A stretch of DNA of 64,000 bases from Acetivibrio ethanolgignens (GCF_001461035.1 NZ_LNAM01000186.1:9648-73647), one strand, 5' to 3'; counted from the stretch's first letter, positions 32,843 to 41,865 are shown. Translations and numbers: made by a program. Notes: generated by a model not told the origin, from the letters alone.

Positions 32843-32897
32843 TCAAAAATTGTCCTTGTGAACACTCGCCTAAAGCTGCCTTCTTTTTTTACAAATT
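32843..32897 (-). repeat. Right copy of imperfect inverted repeat bounding the mtl island
   Basis: The reverse complement begins ATTTGTAAAAAAAGAAGGCA and continues with AGGCGAGT, CAAGGACAA and TGAACC, in the same order as 31356-31412. Internally, TTAGGCGAGTGTTCA and TGAACCCACCTAA can pair. It ends about 40 bp before the mtlF promoter. Confidence 0.55.
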
Positions 32898-32936
32898 TGT
32901 CACTATCTGATAGAGCCAAATACCCTTTTGTTTTCG

Positions 32937-32966
32937 TTGAATTTACGGGCTTTCCGCTACTATAAT
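32937..32966 (+). promoter_or_regulatory. Promoter of mtlF
   Basis: TTGAAT (32937-32942), 18 bp and TATAAT (32961-32966) lie 21 bp upstream of mtlF, after the island. The downstream mtl genes can therefore be transcribed independently of mtlA. Confidence 0.65.
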
Positions 32967-32987
32967 TAAGTCAAGGAGGAACGAAAT

Positions 32988-33413
32988 ATGGAACTTTTGG
33001 AAAAGAAAAATATTCGAATTAACTGCCAGCCAAAATCGAAAAATGAGGTAATCCAGTCAGTAGGACAGATGCTTTTTGAAAGTGGGTATGTAAAAAAGGA
33101 TTACATTGCAGCAATGGTGGAAAGAGAAAAGACCTTTTCTACCAATATAGGTAATGGAATCGCCCTGCCTCATGGTACGGAGAATGCAAAAAGGGAAATT
33201 ATTTCCTCCGGCATTGCGGTACAGGTATTCCCAGAGGGGACAGAATGGGGAGAAGAAAAGGTACAGGTGGTTATCGGAATTGCTGGTGTAGGAGATGCAC
33301 ATCTGGATATTCTGGCACACATTGCAGAGAAGCTGTCGGACCCATCGGAGGTAGGGTGTCTGGTAAAAAGTGATGAAGAGGGAGTTTACCGGATGCTGAC
33401 AGGAAAGGAATAA
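32988..33413 (+). CDS. mtlF: PTS mannitol-specific IIA component (MtlF/CmtB)
   Basis: A 141-residue cytoplasmic phosphocarrier. The phospho-accepting His is His62 in GIALPHGTENAK, the mannitol/fructose IIA motif. It passes phosphate from HPr to the IIB domain of MtlA. Full length. AAGGAGG lies 9 bp before the ATG. It is followed by the zinc dehydrogenase gene after about 110 bp. Confidence 0.93.
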   Translation: MELLEKKNIRINCQPKSKNEVIQSVGQMLFESGYVKKDYIAAMVEREKTFSTNIGNGIALPHGTENAKREIISSGIAVQVFPEGTEWGEEKVQVVIGIAGVGDAHLDILAHIAEKLSDPSEVGCLVKSDEEGVYRMLTGKE

Positions 33414-33527
33414 AACAGGATTTCCCACATAGAGAGATGCGGGAGGTAAAAGAATCAACGTTTCAAAGACCATTCGGGAGCTGGGTGGGGAGAGACTAGG
33501 ACAAGAAATCAGGAAGGGATGAGAAAA

Positions 33528-34790
33528 TTGAAAACAAAAGCAGTTAGAATGTATGGAATGGACGATCTTCGGCTGGAAGAGTTTGACCTTCCAGAAATCA
33601 AGGAAGATGAGATTTTAGTTAAGGTAATGAGTGATAGTATCTGTATGTCTACCTATAAACTGGTAAAGCAGGGAAAGAAGCATAAAAGGGCACCGCAGAA
33701 TATCGACACGAATCCAATTATTATCGGACATGAATTTGCAGGAGATATCGTAGCAGTTGGAAATAAGTGGAGGGATGAGTTTAAGCCGGGTGAAAAGTTT
33801 GCTCTGCAGCCAGCCCTGAATTATAAAGGAAGTCTGGCTTCCCCGGGATATTCCTATGAATTCTTTGGCGGAGCCTGCACCTACTGTGTAATTCCCCATG
33901 AGGTTATGGAACTGGGATGCCTTTTGCATTATGAGGGAGAAAGCTATTTTGAGGCTTCTCTGGGTGAGCCTATGAGCTGTGTTATCGGTGGTTACCACGC
34001 AAACTATCATACAAATAAGAGAAACTATAATCATGCCATGGGTACAAAGGAAGATGGAAACATCCTGATTCTGGGTGGCTGTGGTCCGATGGGACTGGGA
34101 GCTGTAAGCTATGGCCTGCAGTTTGAGAATAAGCCAAAGAGAATTGTAGTAACTGATGTAAATGATGATAAGCTTGCCAGAGCTAAAGAAGTGATTCCGC
34201 CAGCCCTGGGAGAGGAGAGAGGCATTGAGCTTTTATATGTAAATACAGCAGCGATGGCAGAGCCGGTTGAGGAGCTGATGGCAATTACAGAGGGTCATGG
34301 CTATGATGATGTGTTTGTCTATGTTCCGATTCGTGAGGTGGCTGAGCTGGCAGATAAGGTACTTGCCTTTGACGGTTGTATGAACTTTTTTGCAGGACCT
34401 ACAGATAACCAGTTCAAGGCAGAAATCAACCTCTATAACGCACATTATACAAGCACGCACATTCTGGGAACTACCGGCGGTAATACTGACGATTTAAAAG
34501 AGGCTAACCGTCTGGCAGCAGCTGGGAAAATAGATATTGCAGTTATGGTAACTCATGTTGGAGGTATTGACAGCATTGCAGATGCAACGATGAATCTGCC
34601 ATCGATTCCGGGAGGCAAAAAGCTGACCTATACGCAGTTTGATATGCCATTGACAGCAATTGACGATTTTGAAGAGCTTGGTAAAACAGATCCGCTGTTT
34701 CAGAAGCTCGATGAGGCCTGCAAGCGTCATAAAGGTCTCTGGAACACCGAAGCTGAGAGGATTTTATTCGAGCATTACGGTGTAAAATAA
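33528..34790 (+). CDS. Zinc-dependent medium-chain dehydrogenase, sorbitol/sorbose-phosphate type
   Basis: A 420-residue MDR-superfamily enzyme. The N-terminal catalytic domain has the IIGHEFAGDIVAVG zinc-ligand motif and the nucleotide fold reads ILILGGCGPMGLGAVSYGLQ. Length and the WNTEAERILFEHYGV ending resemble L-sorbose-1-phosphate reductases (SorE). No mtlD is seen in the window, so this enzyme may oxidise mannitol 1-phosphate or glucitol 6-phosphate made by the PTS. I favour the TTG at 33528: AGGAAGGG ends 9 bp before it but directly abuts the ATG at 33519. Confidence 0.8.
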   Translation: MKTKAVRMYGMDDLRLEEFDLPEIKEDEILVKVMSDSICMSTYKLVKQGKKHKRAPQNIDTNPIIIGHEFAGDIVAVGNKWRDEFKPGEKFALQPALNYKGSLASPGYSYEFFGGACTYCVIPHEVMELGCLLHYEGESYFEASLGEPMSCVIGGYHANYHTNKRNYNHAMGTKEDGNILILGGCGPMGLGAVSYGLQFENKPKRIVVTDVNDDKLARAKEVIPPALGEERGIELLYVNTAAMAEPVEELMAITEGHGYDDVFVYVPIREVAELADKVLAFDGCMNFFAGPTDNQFKAEINLYNAHYTSTHILGTTGGNTDDLKEANRLAAAGKIDIAVMVTHVGGIDSIADATMNLPSIPGGKKLTYTQFDMPLTAIDDFEELGKTDPLFQKLDEACKRHKGLWNTEAERILFEHYGVK

Positions 34791-34981
34791 TATTGGTATC
34801 AGCCTCACTTTTTTAGGCAGCAGCAGGCTTGTAGACAAAACGAGTTTTTGCCACAAAATTGCCACAATTTTCATACAATTTTTCGGAGATTTCGGTGATG
34901 AATATAAATATAATTGTAACGAAATGAACTAGGAAGAATACATAGTACTATTTCTATTAATTTTTAAATATTGGAGGCGGT

Positions 34982-35809
34982 ATGAAAAGATTTTTTATTG
35001 AAAAAAAGCATATAATTTTGGTTACAATAACCCTCGTTTTTTTCTTTGCTGGTGTAAGCTCTCAGTTTATAGATTTAACAAAGAATAATGGTCACGATGA
35101 TAAATATCCAATATTTTTATTGGCAATTTCAATGATAGGATTTTACCTTATCCCTATGGCTTTGGGAATTTATTATCTTAAAAAAAGATGGGAGGTATCA
35201 GACAAGCCCCTGGTAATTAGCTGGATTTTAGGACTAAGTGCCACTGGGTTTTTAAGTACAATATTCCACATGGCTATCGGCTTTTTCTGGTTAAATATCA
35301 TACAGGCTCCCCAGGAGTTTCTCAATGCCTGGGGAGGCTCTGTATCGGCACCTTTCGCAGAGGAGCTTGCAAAATACCTTGTTGTTTTATTGGTTCTTTA
35401 TTTCGCTCATGAAAAATCCTTAAAGGCGACATGGCTAAGTGCCATTATTGTTGGATTGGGCTTTCAGATAATTGAGGATATATCCTATACATCTGTGGCA
35501 GTTTTTCAGGAAAATACCTCAGGCTTTAGTAGTTTGTTTGAAAGAATTGCATATTCATTCGGGACACACTGGGTATTTACCGGGTTATTTGCTTTTGGTA
35601 TGCTTGTATTAACAAGGAAAAAGCTTTTGATTCCAAAATGGAAGGGGTGCATTTGGGCCATAAGCTCTATTGCTCTCCATTTCTTATGGAATTCACCTAT
35701 TGAATTTGACGGCTTTGATACAATACTCGGTACTGTCGGCTTACTCTTAATGTATGGCATCTTCAGTGAACTTGATACAGGGAAGGAAGCCTGTGGGATA
35801 ACAGGCTGA
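34982..35809 (+). CDS. PrsW-family intramembrane protease
   Basis: A 275-residue polytopic protein with about eight membrane segments. Family motifs are the double glutamate APFAEELAKYLVV, the second acidic site GLGFQIIEDISY, and the histidines in THWVFTGLFAFG and ALHFLWN. PrsW in Bacillus subtilis cleaves an anti-sigma factor; many clostridial homologues are of unknown substrate. No sigma or anti-sigma gene is adjacent. It stands alone between mtl and chemoreceptor genes, with GGAGG before the ATG and a strong terminator after. Confidence 0.85.
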   Translation: MKRFFIEKKHIILVTITLVFFFAGVSSQFIDLTKNNGHDDKYPIFLLAISMIGFYLIPMALGIYYLKKRWEVSDKPLVISWILGLSATGFLSTIFHMAIGFFWLNIIQAPQEFLNAWGGSVSAPFAEELAKYLVVLLVLYFAHEKSLKATWLSAIIVGLGFQIIEDISYTSVAVFQENTSGFSSLFERIAYSFGTHWVFTGLFAFGMLVLTRKKLLIPKWKGCIWAISSIALHFLWNSPIEFDGFDTILGTVGLLLMYGIFSELDTGKEACGITG

Positions 35810-35841
35810 TCTTCTATTGAGAAATGCTGGCTTTCACCATG

Positions 35842-35893
35842 AAAAGCGGCACCTTCTGCTCGTAGCTTTTGGAGCAGAAGGTGCCGCTTTTAT
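35842..35893 (+). terminator. Terminator after the PrsW-type gene
   Basis: A perfect 20-bp stem joins 35842-35861 (starting AAAAGCGGCACC) and 35872-35891, ending in TTTTAT. Confidence 0.9.
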
Positions 35894-35948
35894 AGTGTAA
35901 AATCAAGGTACTGTGAATAAACTACGGACGCTCAAGAGTATTGGGTTA

Positions 35949-35978
35949 TTGACATAAAGAAGAAGTGTGAGGTATAAT
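35949..35978 (+). promoter_or_regulatory. Promoter of the second chemoreceptor gene
   Basis: TTGACA (35949-35954), 18 bp and TATAAT (35973-35978), both perfect hexamers, about 80 bp before the start codon. Confidence 0.7.
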
Positions 35979-36057
35979 TATAGCTATAAATTGGTAATAG
36001 CATATAAAATCAAAGCCATGATAAAAACAGTCAGATGAAAATTAGGAGGAAAAGAAG

Positions 36058-37746
36058 ATGAAATTAGAAGAACGCATCGGAAAAGTGGGTATTAAAAAAA
36101 GACTGGACTTTGGATATGGAGTGGTTATTGTCTTGATGACTGTTGTGGGAATACTGAGCCTGGTATCCATGCTGAGCCTTAAAAGCAGCTTAGACAGATA
36201 CCTGAACGGTATAGATAAGGCAAAGAATGCAATAGCTGCAGTTCGGCTGGAAACGAACATTGTAGCGAGAAATATAAGGGAAATGGCATTGAATAGTAAT
36301 CAGGACAGCTATGCTGGCTATAAACAGACCATAGAAGAGAAGCTGTCTGACGTTGTTGATAATGAGCTGAAGATTTTAAAGGCAACAAAGGTGCTTACAG
36401 ATGAGGAATATACGGAATATGCAAATGCTATTACAGAATGGGCAACCATAGGCTATGAAATTATTACAGAGATTGAAAATGGAAATCGTGCGGATGCTTC
36501 ACAGAAAATTTTAACAGAATGTGCTCCTTCTCTAAGTAAGCAGATAGAAATAGCTAAGAAGCTGGACAAGGAGATAGAAGAGGAAAAGGAAAAGCAGCTA
36601 CAACAAAACGATCTTCTTTTCTATTGTACAGCAGCATTTATTATCGTAGCAATTATCATTGCAATTATTCTGGCAAAAATTATAGCAGTTAAGATAGTTG
36701 TTACAATTACAGAACCATTAAAGGAGATAGAGCAGGTTTCACTGGAATTATCAGAGGGTAACCTGCATACAAAGCTGGAATATCGCTCAGAGGATGAAAT
36801 TGGCAGACTGGCACACGGCTTGCGAAAATCCATTCGTATTCTTAGCAGCTATGTAGATGATATATCAAGAACCATGGAGGAATTTTCAAAGGGTAACTTT
36901 TTAGTTCAGCCGCAGGTGGAATGGAGAGGTGACTTTGTTGCTATCCTTAATGCATTTACGGCATTTGAAAAGACTATGACAGATACGATAACAGAAATTC
37001 AGCGGGTGGCAAATCAGGTTGAGTGTGGTGCCAGCCAGGTATCAGACAGCTCCATTGATCTTGCACAGGGTGCCACTGAGCAGGCAGGTGTAACCCAGGA
37101 GCTTGCAGCCACGGTAGAAAATATTTCAGCACAGGTGCTGCAAAATGCAGAAATGGCAAAGGATATTAGTAAACAGGTGGTGCAAAATGGAATAGAAATC
37201 GATGGTGGAAATGAAAAAATGCAGGAAATGGTTAAATCCATGTATGAGATTAAGGATTCCTCGATTAAGATAAGGGGAATTATCGATGCGATTAATGATA
37301 TTGCATCGCAAACAAATCTGCTTGCTTTGAACGCCTCCATTGAGGCAGCAAGAGCCGGAGAAGCAGGTAAAGGCTTTGCAGTTGTGGCAGATCAGGTATC
37401 TATACTGGCATCCCAGAGCTCAGAGGCGGTAAAGGAATCAGCTGTCCTGATTGAATCCTCGGTACAATCAGTAGAAAAGGGAGTAATGATTGCAGATGAA
37501 ACAGCAAAGCTTTTAGAGAGTATTGTTTTGAGCTCCAGAGGTATCGTAGAAGATGTAAATCGGATTGCAGATACCATGGAAACGCAGGCAGATGCCTTTG
37601 GTGAAATAAATAGAGGTGTGGATCAAATTAATGGGGTTGTGCAGACAAATGCGGCAGCCTCCGAGGAGTGTGCAGCAAATAGCCAGGAAATGAGCAGTCA
37701 GGCAGTGAACTTAGGTGAGCTGGTTAGCAAGTTTAAGGTGAGATAA
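36058..37746 (+). CDS. Methyl-accepting chemotaxis protein with four-helix-bundle sensor
   Basis: A 562-residue receptor. Membrane segment 1 lies at about 21-43, a helical extracellular region follows (four-helix-bundle type, to about 180), membrane segment 2 is near 187-212, then HAMP ([18 protein letters not shown]) and a signalling domain with the tip [20 protein letters not shown]. The sensor lacks Cache features, so it differs from the receptor at 696-2699. The GGDEF gene follows after 26 bp and may be co-transcribed, linking chemotaxis and c-di-GMP signalling. Confidence 0.93.
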   Translation: MKLEERIGKVGIKKRLDFGYGVVIVLMTVVGILSLVSMLSLKSSLDRYLNGIDKAKNAIAAVRLETNIVARNIREMALNSNQDSYAGYKQTIEEKLSDVVDNELKILKATKVLTDEEYTEYANAITEWATIGYEIITEIENGNRADASQKILTECAPSLSKQIEIAKKLDKEIEEEKEKQLQQNDLLFYCTAAFIIVAIIIAIILAKIIAVKIVVTITEPLKEIEQVSLELSEGNLHTKLEYRSEDEIGRLAHGLRKSIRILSSYVDDISRTMEEFSKGNFLVQPQVEWRGDFVAILNAFTAFEKTMTDTITEIQRVANQVECGASQVSDSSIDLAQGATEQAGVTQELAATVENISAQVLQNAEMAKDISKQVVQNGIEIDGGNEKMQEMVKSMYEIKDSSIKIRGIIDAINDIASQTNLLALNASIEAARAGEAGKGFAVVADQVSILASQSSEAVKESAVLIESSVQSVEKGVMIADETAKLLESIVLSSRGIVEDVNRIADTMETQADAFGEINRGVDQINGVVQTNAAASEECAANSQEMSSQAVNLGELVSKFKVR

Positions 37747-37772
37747 TTTATAATCTGAAAAGGAGGTGGATT

Positions 37773-38960
37773 TTGTACGATATAAATGAAACAGCATTCA
37801 TACTTCCCAGAGGATTCATGGTTTATGAAGCAGAGGGGAAGGAAAGGATTCTGTATGCAAATGAACCGATTTTGAATATTTTTGCCTGTGCTACAGTAGA
37901 AGAGCTTATGGAGCTAACAGGCGGCAGCTTCCGTGGTGCTATATATAAAGATGTCATGGAAGAGGCTGAAAAGTATGATGATAATACAGATAACGTGATT
38001 TTCCGGATTAAGAGAAGGGATGGCCTAATCCGCTGGGTAGAGGCTTATAGACAACGCTTTTCTATACAGCTGGGAGAATTTTCAGGTGTATTTGTTGCAG
38101 ATATTACTGAAAAAAAGCTACAGAAAGATCAACAGTGGATACAGGATTATATAAAAAATCTGGAAACCGTATTTGATATTGTGCGGCTGGTGGATGTGTC
38201 AGAGGCGGTGGTGTACTCACTGAATGAAAATGGAAACTGCGAAAAAACGGATAGAAAGTGCTTTTCCATATGGGAGAAGGAGCATAGATGTGAAAACTGT
38301 ATTTCTGCAAAGGTGCTTGCAAGTAAAGGGCAGATGAGTAAGTATGAGTTTATCGGTAATGAGCCTTACTACGTTATTTCGAAGTACGTGGAGCTGAAGG
38401 GCAGGGCATACATACTGGAGATGGTTAATAAGGTGAAAAACAGCTCTGTGCTTGAGGCTTACGGAAAAGAGAACTTTGCAGATTTTATTAAATCATATAA
38501 CAATAAGTTGTACACAGATTCCCTGACTGGTGCCTATAATCGGCGGTATCTGGAGGAGCAGCTAAGCCATCTTACAGGAACGACAGCAGTTGCCATGATT
38601 GACTTAGATAGCTTTAAAAAAATAAATGATACCTATGGGCATGATGCTGGAGATGAAGCATTAAAATTGTTTGTAAACATTGCGAAGTCCAGCATTCGTA
38701 AAGAAGATACAGTGATACGGCTGGGTGGAGATGAGTTTTTGATTGTTTTTGATGGACCGCCTCTAGAAACACTTCAGGAGCCTTTAGAGCAGCTTTGTAA
38801 AAGGGTTAGTGAGGCCAGATATCCGGAATATCCAAAGATGCAGATTACTTTAAGCATCGGTGCGGTTAGGGCGAATGACTGTGGGCGTGAAGCAAGAAAG
38901 CGGGCAGACCATGCACTGTATGAAGCAAAAAAAATAGGAAACTGCGTAAAGGTAGAATAA
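37773..38960 (+). CDS. Diguanylate cyclase with PAS-like and cysteine-cluster regions
   Basis: A 395-residue cytoplasmic protein. Residues about 5-115 form a PAS-like sensor ending FSGVFVADITEKK. A middle part carries Cys residues in CEKTDRKC and CENC (C-x5-C, nine residues, C-x2-C). The C-terminal GGDEF domain has DSLTGAYNRRYLEE, IDLDSFKKINDTYGHDAGDE and the intact active site RLGGDEF. RKED five residues before GGDEF is the RxxD inhibitory site, so product feedback is likely. The start is TTG at 37773 with AGGAGG upstream. It probably makes c-di-GMP in response to a redox or metal cue, which is inference. Confidence 0.88.
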   Translation: MYDINETAFILPRGFMVYEAEGKERILYANEPILNIFACATVEELMELTGGSFRGAIYKDVMEEAEKYDDNTDNVIFRIKRRDGLIRWVEAYRQRFSIQLGEFSGVFVADITEKKLQKDQQWIQDYIKNLETVFDIVRLVDVSEAVVYSLNENGNCEKTDRKCFSIWEKEHRCENCISAKVLASKGQMSKYEFIGNEPYYVISKYVELKGRAYILEMVNKVKNSSVLEAYGKENFADFIKSYNNKLYTDSLTGAYNRRYLEEQLSHLTGTTAVAMIDLDSFKKINDTYGHDAGDEALKLFVNIAKSSIRKEDTVIRLGGDEFLIVFDGPPLETLQEPLEQLCKRVSEARYPEYPKMQITLSIGAVRANDCGREARKRADHALYEAKKIGNCVKVE

Positions 38961-39034
38961 GCAGGTATAAAATTCCTTTGTTTACAGATACTAGGTTTAT
39001 AAAACTAGAATTTGCAGATGGAGGAATTTTTAAC

Positions 39035-39580
39035 ATGAAAGCAACCGGAATTGTTCGTAGAATAGATGATTTAGGGAGGGTTGTAATTCCAAAGGAAATT
39101 CGAAGAACCTTAAGAATTCGTGAAGGAGACCCGCTGGAAATCTTTACAGATCGTGAAGGTGAGGTTATACTGAAAAAGTACTCTCCCATTGGTGAACTGG
39201 GACAGTTTGCAAAGCAGTACGCAGATGCCTTGGCACAGACGACAGGGCATATTGTCTGCATTTCTGATAGAGACTGCCTGATTGCAGTGGCGGGAGGTGG
39301 GAAAAAGGAGCTGCTTTCCCGTCCAATCAGCAAGGAGCTGGAGCACCATATTAATGAGAGGGAAAGTGTGCTGGCAAAGAAAAACAGCCGGGAGTTTTTA
39401 AAGATTACCGACATGGATGAAGAATATGGATATGAGGCTATCAGTCCAATTATCAGTGCAGGAGATGCGATTGGAGCAGTAGTTATATTGTCAAAGGATT
39501 CAAAAACAGAATTTGGTGAGGTAGAGGCAAAGCTGGCAGCGGCAGCAGCCAGCTTCCTTGGCAGACAGCTGGAGCAGTAG
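39035..39580 (+). CDS. spoVT: Stage V sporulation transcriptional regulator SpoVT
   Basis: A 181-residue AbrB-superfamily regulator. The N-terminal swapped-hairpin DNA-binding domain reads MKATGIVRRIDDLGRVVIPK and continues EIRRTLRIREGDPLEIF; the C-terminal part is a GAF-like domain as in SpoVT. It acts late in the forespore. The start is the ATG at 39035 with GGAGGA 8 bp upstream, although the frame is open from 38978. Confidence 0.93.
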   Translation: MKATGIVRRIDDLGRVVIPKEIRRTLRIREGDPLEIFTDREGEVILKKYSPIGELGQFAKQYADALAQTTGHIVCISDRDCLIAVAGGGKKELLSRPISKELEHHINERESVLAKKNSREFLKITDMDEEYGYEAISPIISAGDAIGAVVILSKDSKTEFGEVEAKLAAAAASFLGRQLEQ

Positions 39581-39618
39581 CTTTCAGCTGTTTGTCGAAA
39601 GCTTAAAGGAGGCAAGGA

Positions 39619-40392
39619 ATGCAAAAGAAAATGACCATGGATGAATTTTTGAAGATTATTCGAAGACTTCGGGCAGAGGATGGCTGCCCATGGGACCGGG
39701 AGCAGACTCATGAGAGCCTTAGGGGGTGCATGCTGGAGGAAGCCTATGAGGTTGCAGAAGCCATTGATAATAAAGATGTAGCAAATTTAAGAGAGGAATT
39801 GGGCGATGTCCTTTTGCAGGTGGCGATGCATTCGGTAATCGCTGAGGAGCAGGAGGAGTTTACAATGAATGAGGTGCTTGGTGAGGTTGGTGAGAAAATG
39901 ATACGCCGTCATCCCCATGTATTTGGCGAAATAAAGGTCGATACCTCGAGCCAGGCACTTGCTAACTGGGAAGAGATAAAAAAGGCTGAAAAAAAGGAAA
40001 ATACAACGTCAGAAAGCATATTAAGAGTTCCTAAAGCATTGCCGGCTGCTATGAGGGCAGAAAAAGTGCAGAAAAAAGCAGCTAAAGTAGGCTTTGATTT
40101 TGCAGATTATGAGGAGGCCTATAAAAAAGTTGAGGAAGAGCTTTTGGAGCTTGAAGAAGCTAGAAAAACTGGAAATAAATGTAAAATAGAAGACGAGTTT
40201 GGGGATTTATTATTCTCAATAATAAATTTATCAAGGTTTTTGCAAATAAATGCGGAAAATTCCTTGACAAATGCCACTAATAAGTTTATAAATAGATTTG
40301 TAAGTGTCGAATCTCTGGCGTTAGAAGAGGGACGACAATTAAAAGACATGACCATAGATGAAATGAACGATTTATGGAACCGTGTAAAATAA
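39619..40392 (+). CDS. mazG: Nucleoside triphosphate pyrophosphohydrolase MazG
   Basis: A 257-residue all-alpha NTP pyrophosphatase with two MazG domains. Domain one has CPWDREQTHESLRGCMLEEAYE and EELGDVLLQVAMHS; domain two has EEELLELEEA and EDEFGDLLFSIINL (metal-binding EExxE and ExxD patterns intact). It cleanses non-canonical NTPs. Position before hup, rqcP and yabP is the usual Firmicutes order. Confidence 0.95.
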   Translation: MQKKMTMDEFLKIIRRLRAEDGCPWDREQTHESLRGCMLEEAYEVAEAIDNKDVANLREELGDVLLQVAMHSVIAEEQEEFTMNEVLGEVGEKMIRRHPHVFGEIKVDTSSQALANWEEIKKAEKKENTTSESILRVPKALPAAMRAEKVQKKAAKVGFDFADYEEAYKKVEEELLELEEARKTGNKCKIEDEFGDLLFSIINLSRFLQINAENSLTNATNKFINRFVSVESLALEEGRQLKDMTIDEMNDLWNRVK

Positions 40393-40450
40393 TCAGAATA
40401 TAAATTCTGATACATAAAACTACTATAATTTTCAGAGGAGGAGTCAATCC

Positions 40451-40726
40451 ATGAACAAAGCAGAATTAGTTGCAGCTATTGCAGAGAAAACCGAATTATC
40501 CAAGAAAGATTCAGAGAAGGCTTTAAAAGCATTCATCGACGTTGTAACCGATGAGTTAAAGAAAGGCGAGAAGATCCAGTTAGTTGGTTTCGGTACTTTC
40601 GAGGTATCTAAGAGAGCTGCAAGAGAAGGCAGAAATCCTCAGACAGGAAAGACTATGAAGATTGCTGCTTCTTTAGCACCTAAGTTCAAGGCTGGTAAGG
40701 CATTAAAGGATGCTGTAAACAACTAG
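40451..40726 (+). CDS. hup: HU-family DNA-binding protein
   Basis: A 91-residue nucleoid protein starting [20 protein letters not shown] with the beta-arm sequence [20 protein letters not shown]. Full length, highly basic, and richer in preferred codons than its neighbours, which fits a very abundant protein. GAGGAGG precedes the ATG. An 8-bp hairpin and a TATAAT box (ACTATAATTTTC, about 40426) lie just upstream. Confidence 0.96.
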   Translation: MNKAELVAAIAEKTELSKKDSEKALKAFIDVVTDELKKGEKIQLVGFGTFEVSKRAAREGRNPQTGKTMKIAASLAPKFKAGKALKDAVNN

Positions 40727-40740
40727 GAATTGACAACTAT

Positions 40741-40771
40741 AAAAGCTGCTCTTTTAAAGAGCAGCTTTTTT
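40741..40771 (+). terminator. Terminator after hup
   Basis: AAAAGCTGCTCTT and AGAGCAGCTTTTTT form a stem around TTAA with a T-run. Confidence 0.9.
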
Positions 40772-40808
40772 GGATAAGAAAGCTCTTCGATAGAAATGGG
40801 GGAAAATT

Positions 40809-41048
40809 ATGAGACTGGATAAATTTTTAAAGGTATCCCGCCTGATTAAGCGTCGTACTGTCGCAAACGAAGCCTGTGACGCAGGCAGGGTATTGGTAAA
40901 CGACAAGGTAGCAAAGGCTTCGGTTAATGTAAAAGAAGGAGATGTTATTGAAATTAACTTTGGAAATAAGTCGGTAAGGGTTGAGGTAGTGGATGTACAG
41001 GAAACTATCCATAAAGAAGAAGCAAAAGAGCTATACCGTTACCTGTAA
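40809..41048 (+). CDS. rqcP: S4-domain RNA-binding protein RqcP (YabO)
   Basis: A 79-residue S4-domain protein beginning MRLDKFLKVSRLIKRRTVAN. In Bacillus the homologue RqcP binds stalled 50S subunits with RqcH and promotes alanine tailing in ribosome quality control. The order hup, rqcP, yabP, yabQ, divIC is strongly conserved in sporulating Firmicutes. Confidence 0.9.
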   Translation: MRLDKFLKVSRLIKRRTVANEACDAGRVLVNDKVAKASVNVKEGDVIEINFGNKSVRVEVVDVQETIHKEEAKELYRYL

Positions 41049-41068
41049 AAGCTGTACTAAAGGAAAGG

Positions 41069-41110
41069 CTCCTTGAATATATTGTCTTAAGACAATGTCA
41101 GGGGGTTTTT
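41069..41110 (+). terminator. Hairpin between rqcP and yabP that overlaps the yabP ribosome binding site
   Basis: CTCCTTGA (41069-41076) pairs with TCAGGGGG, enclosing the perfect ATTGTC-TTAA-GACAAT hairpin. TTTTTATTTT follows. The AGGGGG that serves as yabP ribosome binding site lies in the right arm. Confidence 0.65.
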
Positions 41111-41113
41111 ATT

Positions 41114-41398
41114 TTGGAGGATACAAAGCGGGTACAGGGAAATCATAGAATTGTATTAACAGGAAGAAAAACGGCTGTGATTTCAGGTGTAATGGATGTG
41201 CTGTCCTTTGATACAAAGGAGGTGCTGCTGGAAACGGATATGGGAATTTTGCTCCTAAAAGGAGATGACCTTCATGTAAACCGCCTTACTCTGGAAAAAG
41301 GGGAAGTGGATTTAGATGGGCGGATTGACAGCATAGCATATTCAGAGAATAGTCATCTGAAGGGAGAGGACGGCTTTTTTAAGAAGCTGTTTAAGTAA
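41114..41398 (+). CDS. yabP: Sporulation protein YabP
   Basis: A 94-residue YabP/YqfC-family protein needed at the forespore/mother-cell stage. It shows GRKTAVISGVMDVLSFDTKEVLLET and LHVNRLTLEKGEVDLDGRID (parts of the family core). The start is TTG at 41114, with AGGGGG 8 bp upstream in a hairpin. Its stop overlaps the yabQ start as TAATG. Confidence 0.9.
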   Translation: MEDTKRVQGNHRIVLTGRKTAVISGVMDVLSFDTKEVLLETDMGILLLKGDDLHVNRLTLEKGEVDLDGRIDSIAYSENSHLKGEDGFFKKLFK

Positions 41399-41865
41399 TG
41401 ACCATGAGTGAGATAATTGTGCTGGAGGTACGTTTTTTTCTTGGTAGCTTTCTGGGCGGTGTGATTTTACTGGCAGTTTATGATATTCTGCGGCTAATAA
41501 GGAGAATTATACCCCATAAAAGGATATGGATTAATGGAGAGGACCTTCTATTTTGGCTGGCAGCCAGCGTTTTTATTTTCCGCATTATATACCGCCTGAA
41601 TAATGGGGAAATACGGGGCTTCGGGATGCTTAGCATGACAGCTGGAATGGTACTGTATCATTTTACTGTGAGTGATGTGCTGGTGGAGCTTTTTTTTCGG
41701 ATTTTCGGGACTTCTTTACTGAAATTTGTCCAAATTGTAAAGAAGGGATTGAAAAAAGCTGTCAGACCGTTTAAAATGGGATTAAAGAGATTAAAACATA
41801 TGCAGGGCTTGCATAGAAACGAGGAAGAAAATGAGGTTGGACAGGCAGACAAAAAGAAATGTTAA
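41398..41865 (+). CDS. yabQ: Spore cortex biosynthesis protein YabQ
   Basis: A 155-residue membrane protein with three or four hydrophobic segments in the first 100 residues and a basic tail. The family segment GGVILLAVYDILRLIRRIIP is clear. YabQ is required for cortex formation. Coupled to yabP and overlapping divIC by 35 bp. Confidence 0.88.
   Translation: MTMSEIIVLEVRFFLGSFLGGVILLAVYDILRLIRRIIPHKRIWINGEDLLFWLAASVFIFRIIYRLNNGEIRGFGMLSMTAGMVLYHFTVSDVLVELFFRIFGTSLLKFVQIVKKGLKKAVRPFKMGLKRLKHMQGLHRNEEENEVGQADKKKC

Noticed and set aside
38866-39711. 281-codon open frame on the minus strand
   Set aside because: Lies antisense across the end of the GGDEF gene, spoVT and the start of mazG. The low-complexity Ser/Phe/Leu composition is typical of a reverse-strand shadow.
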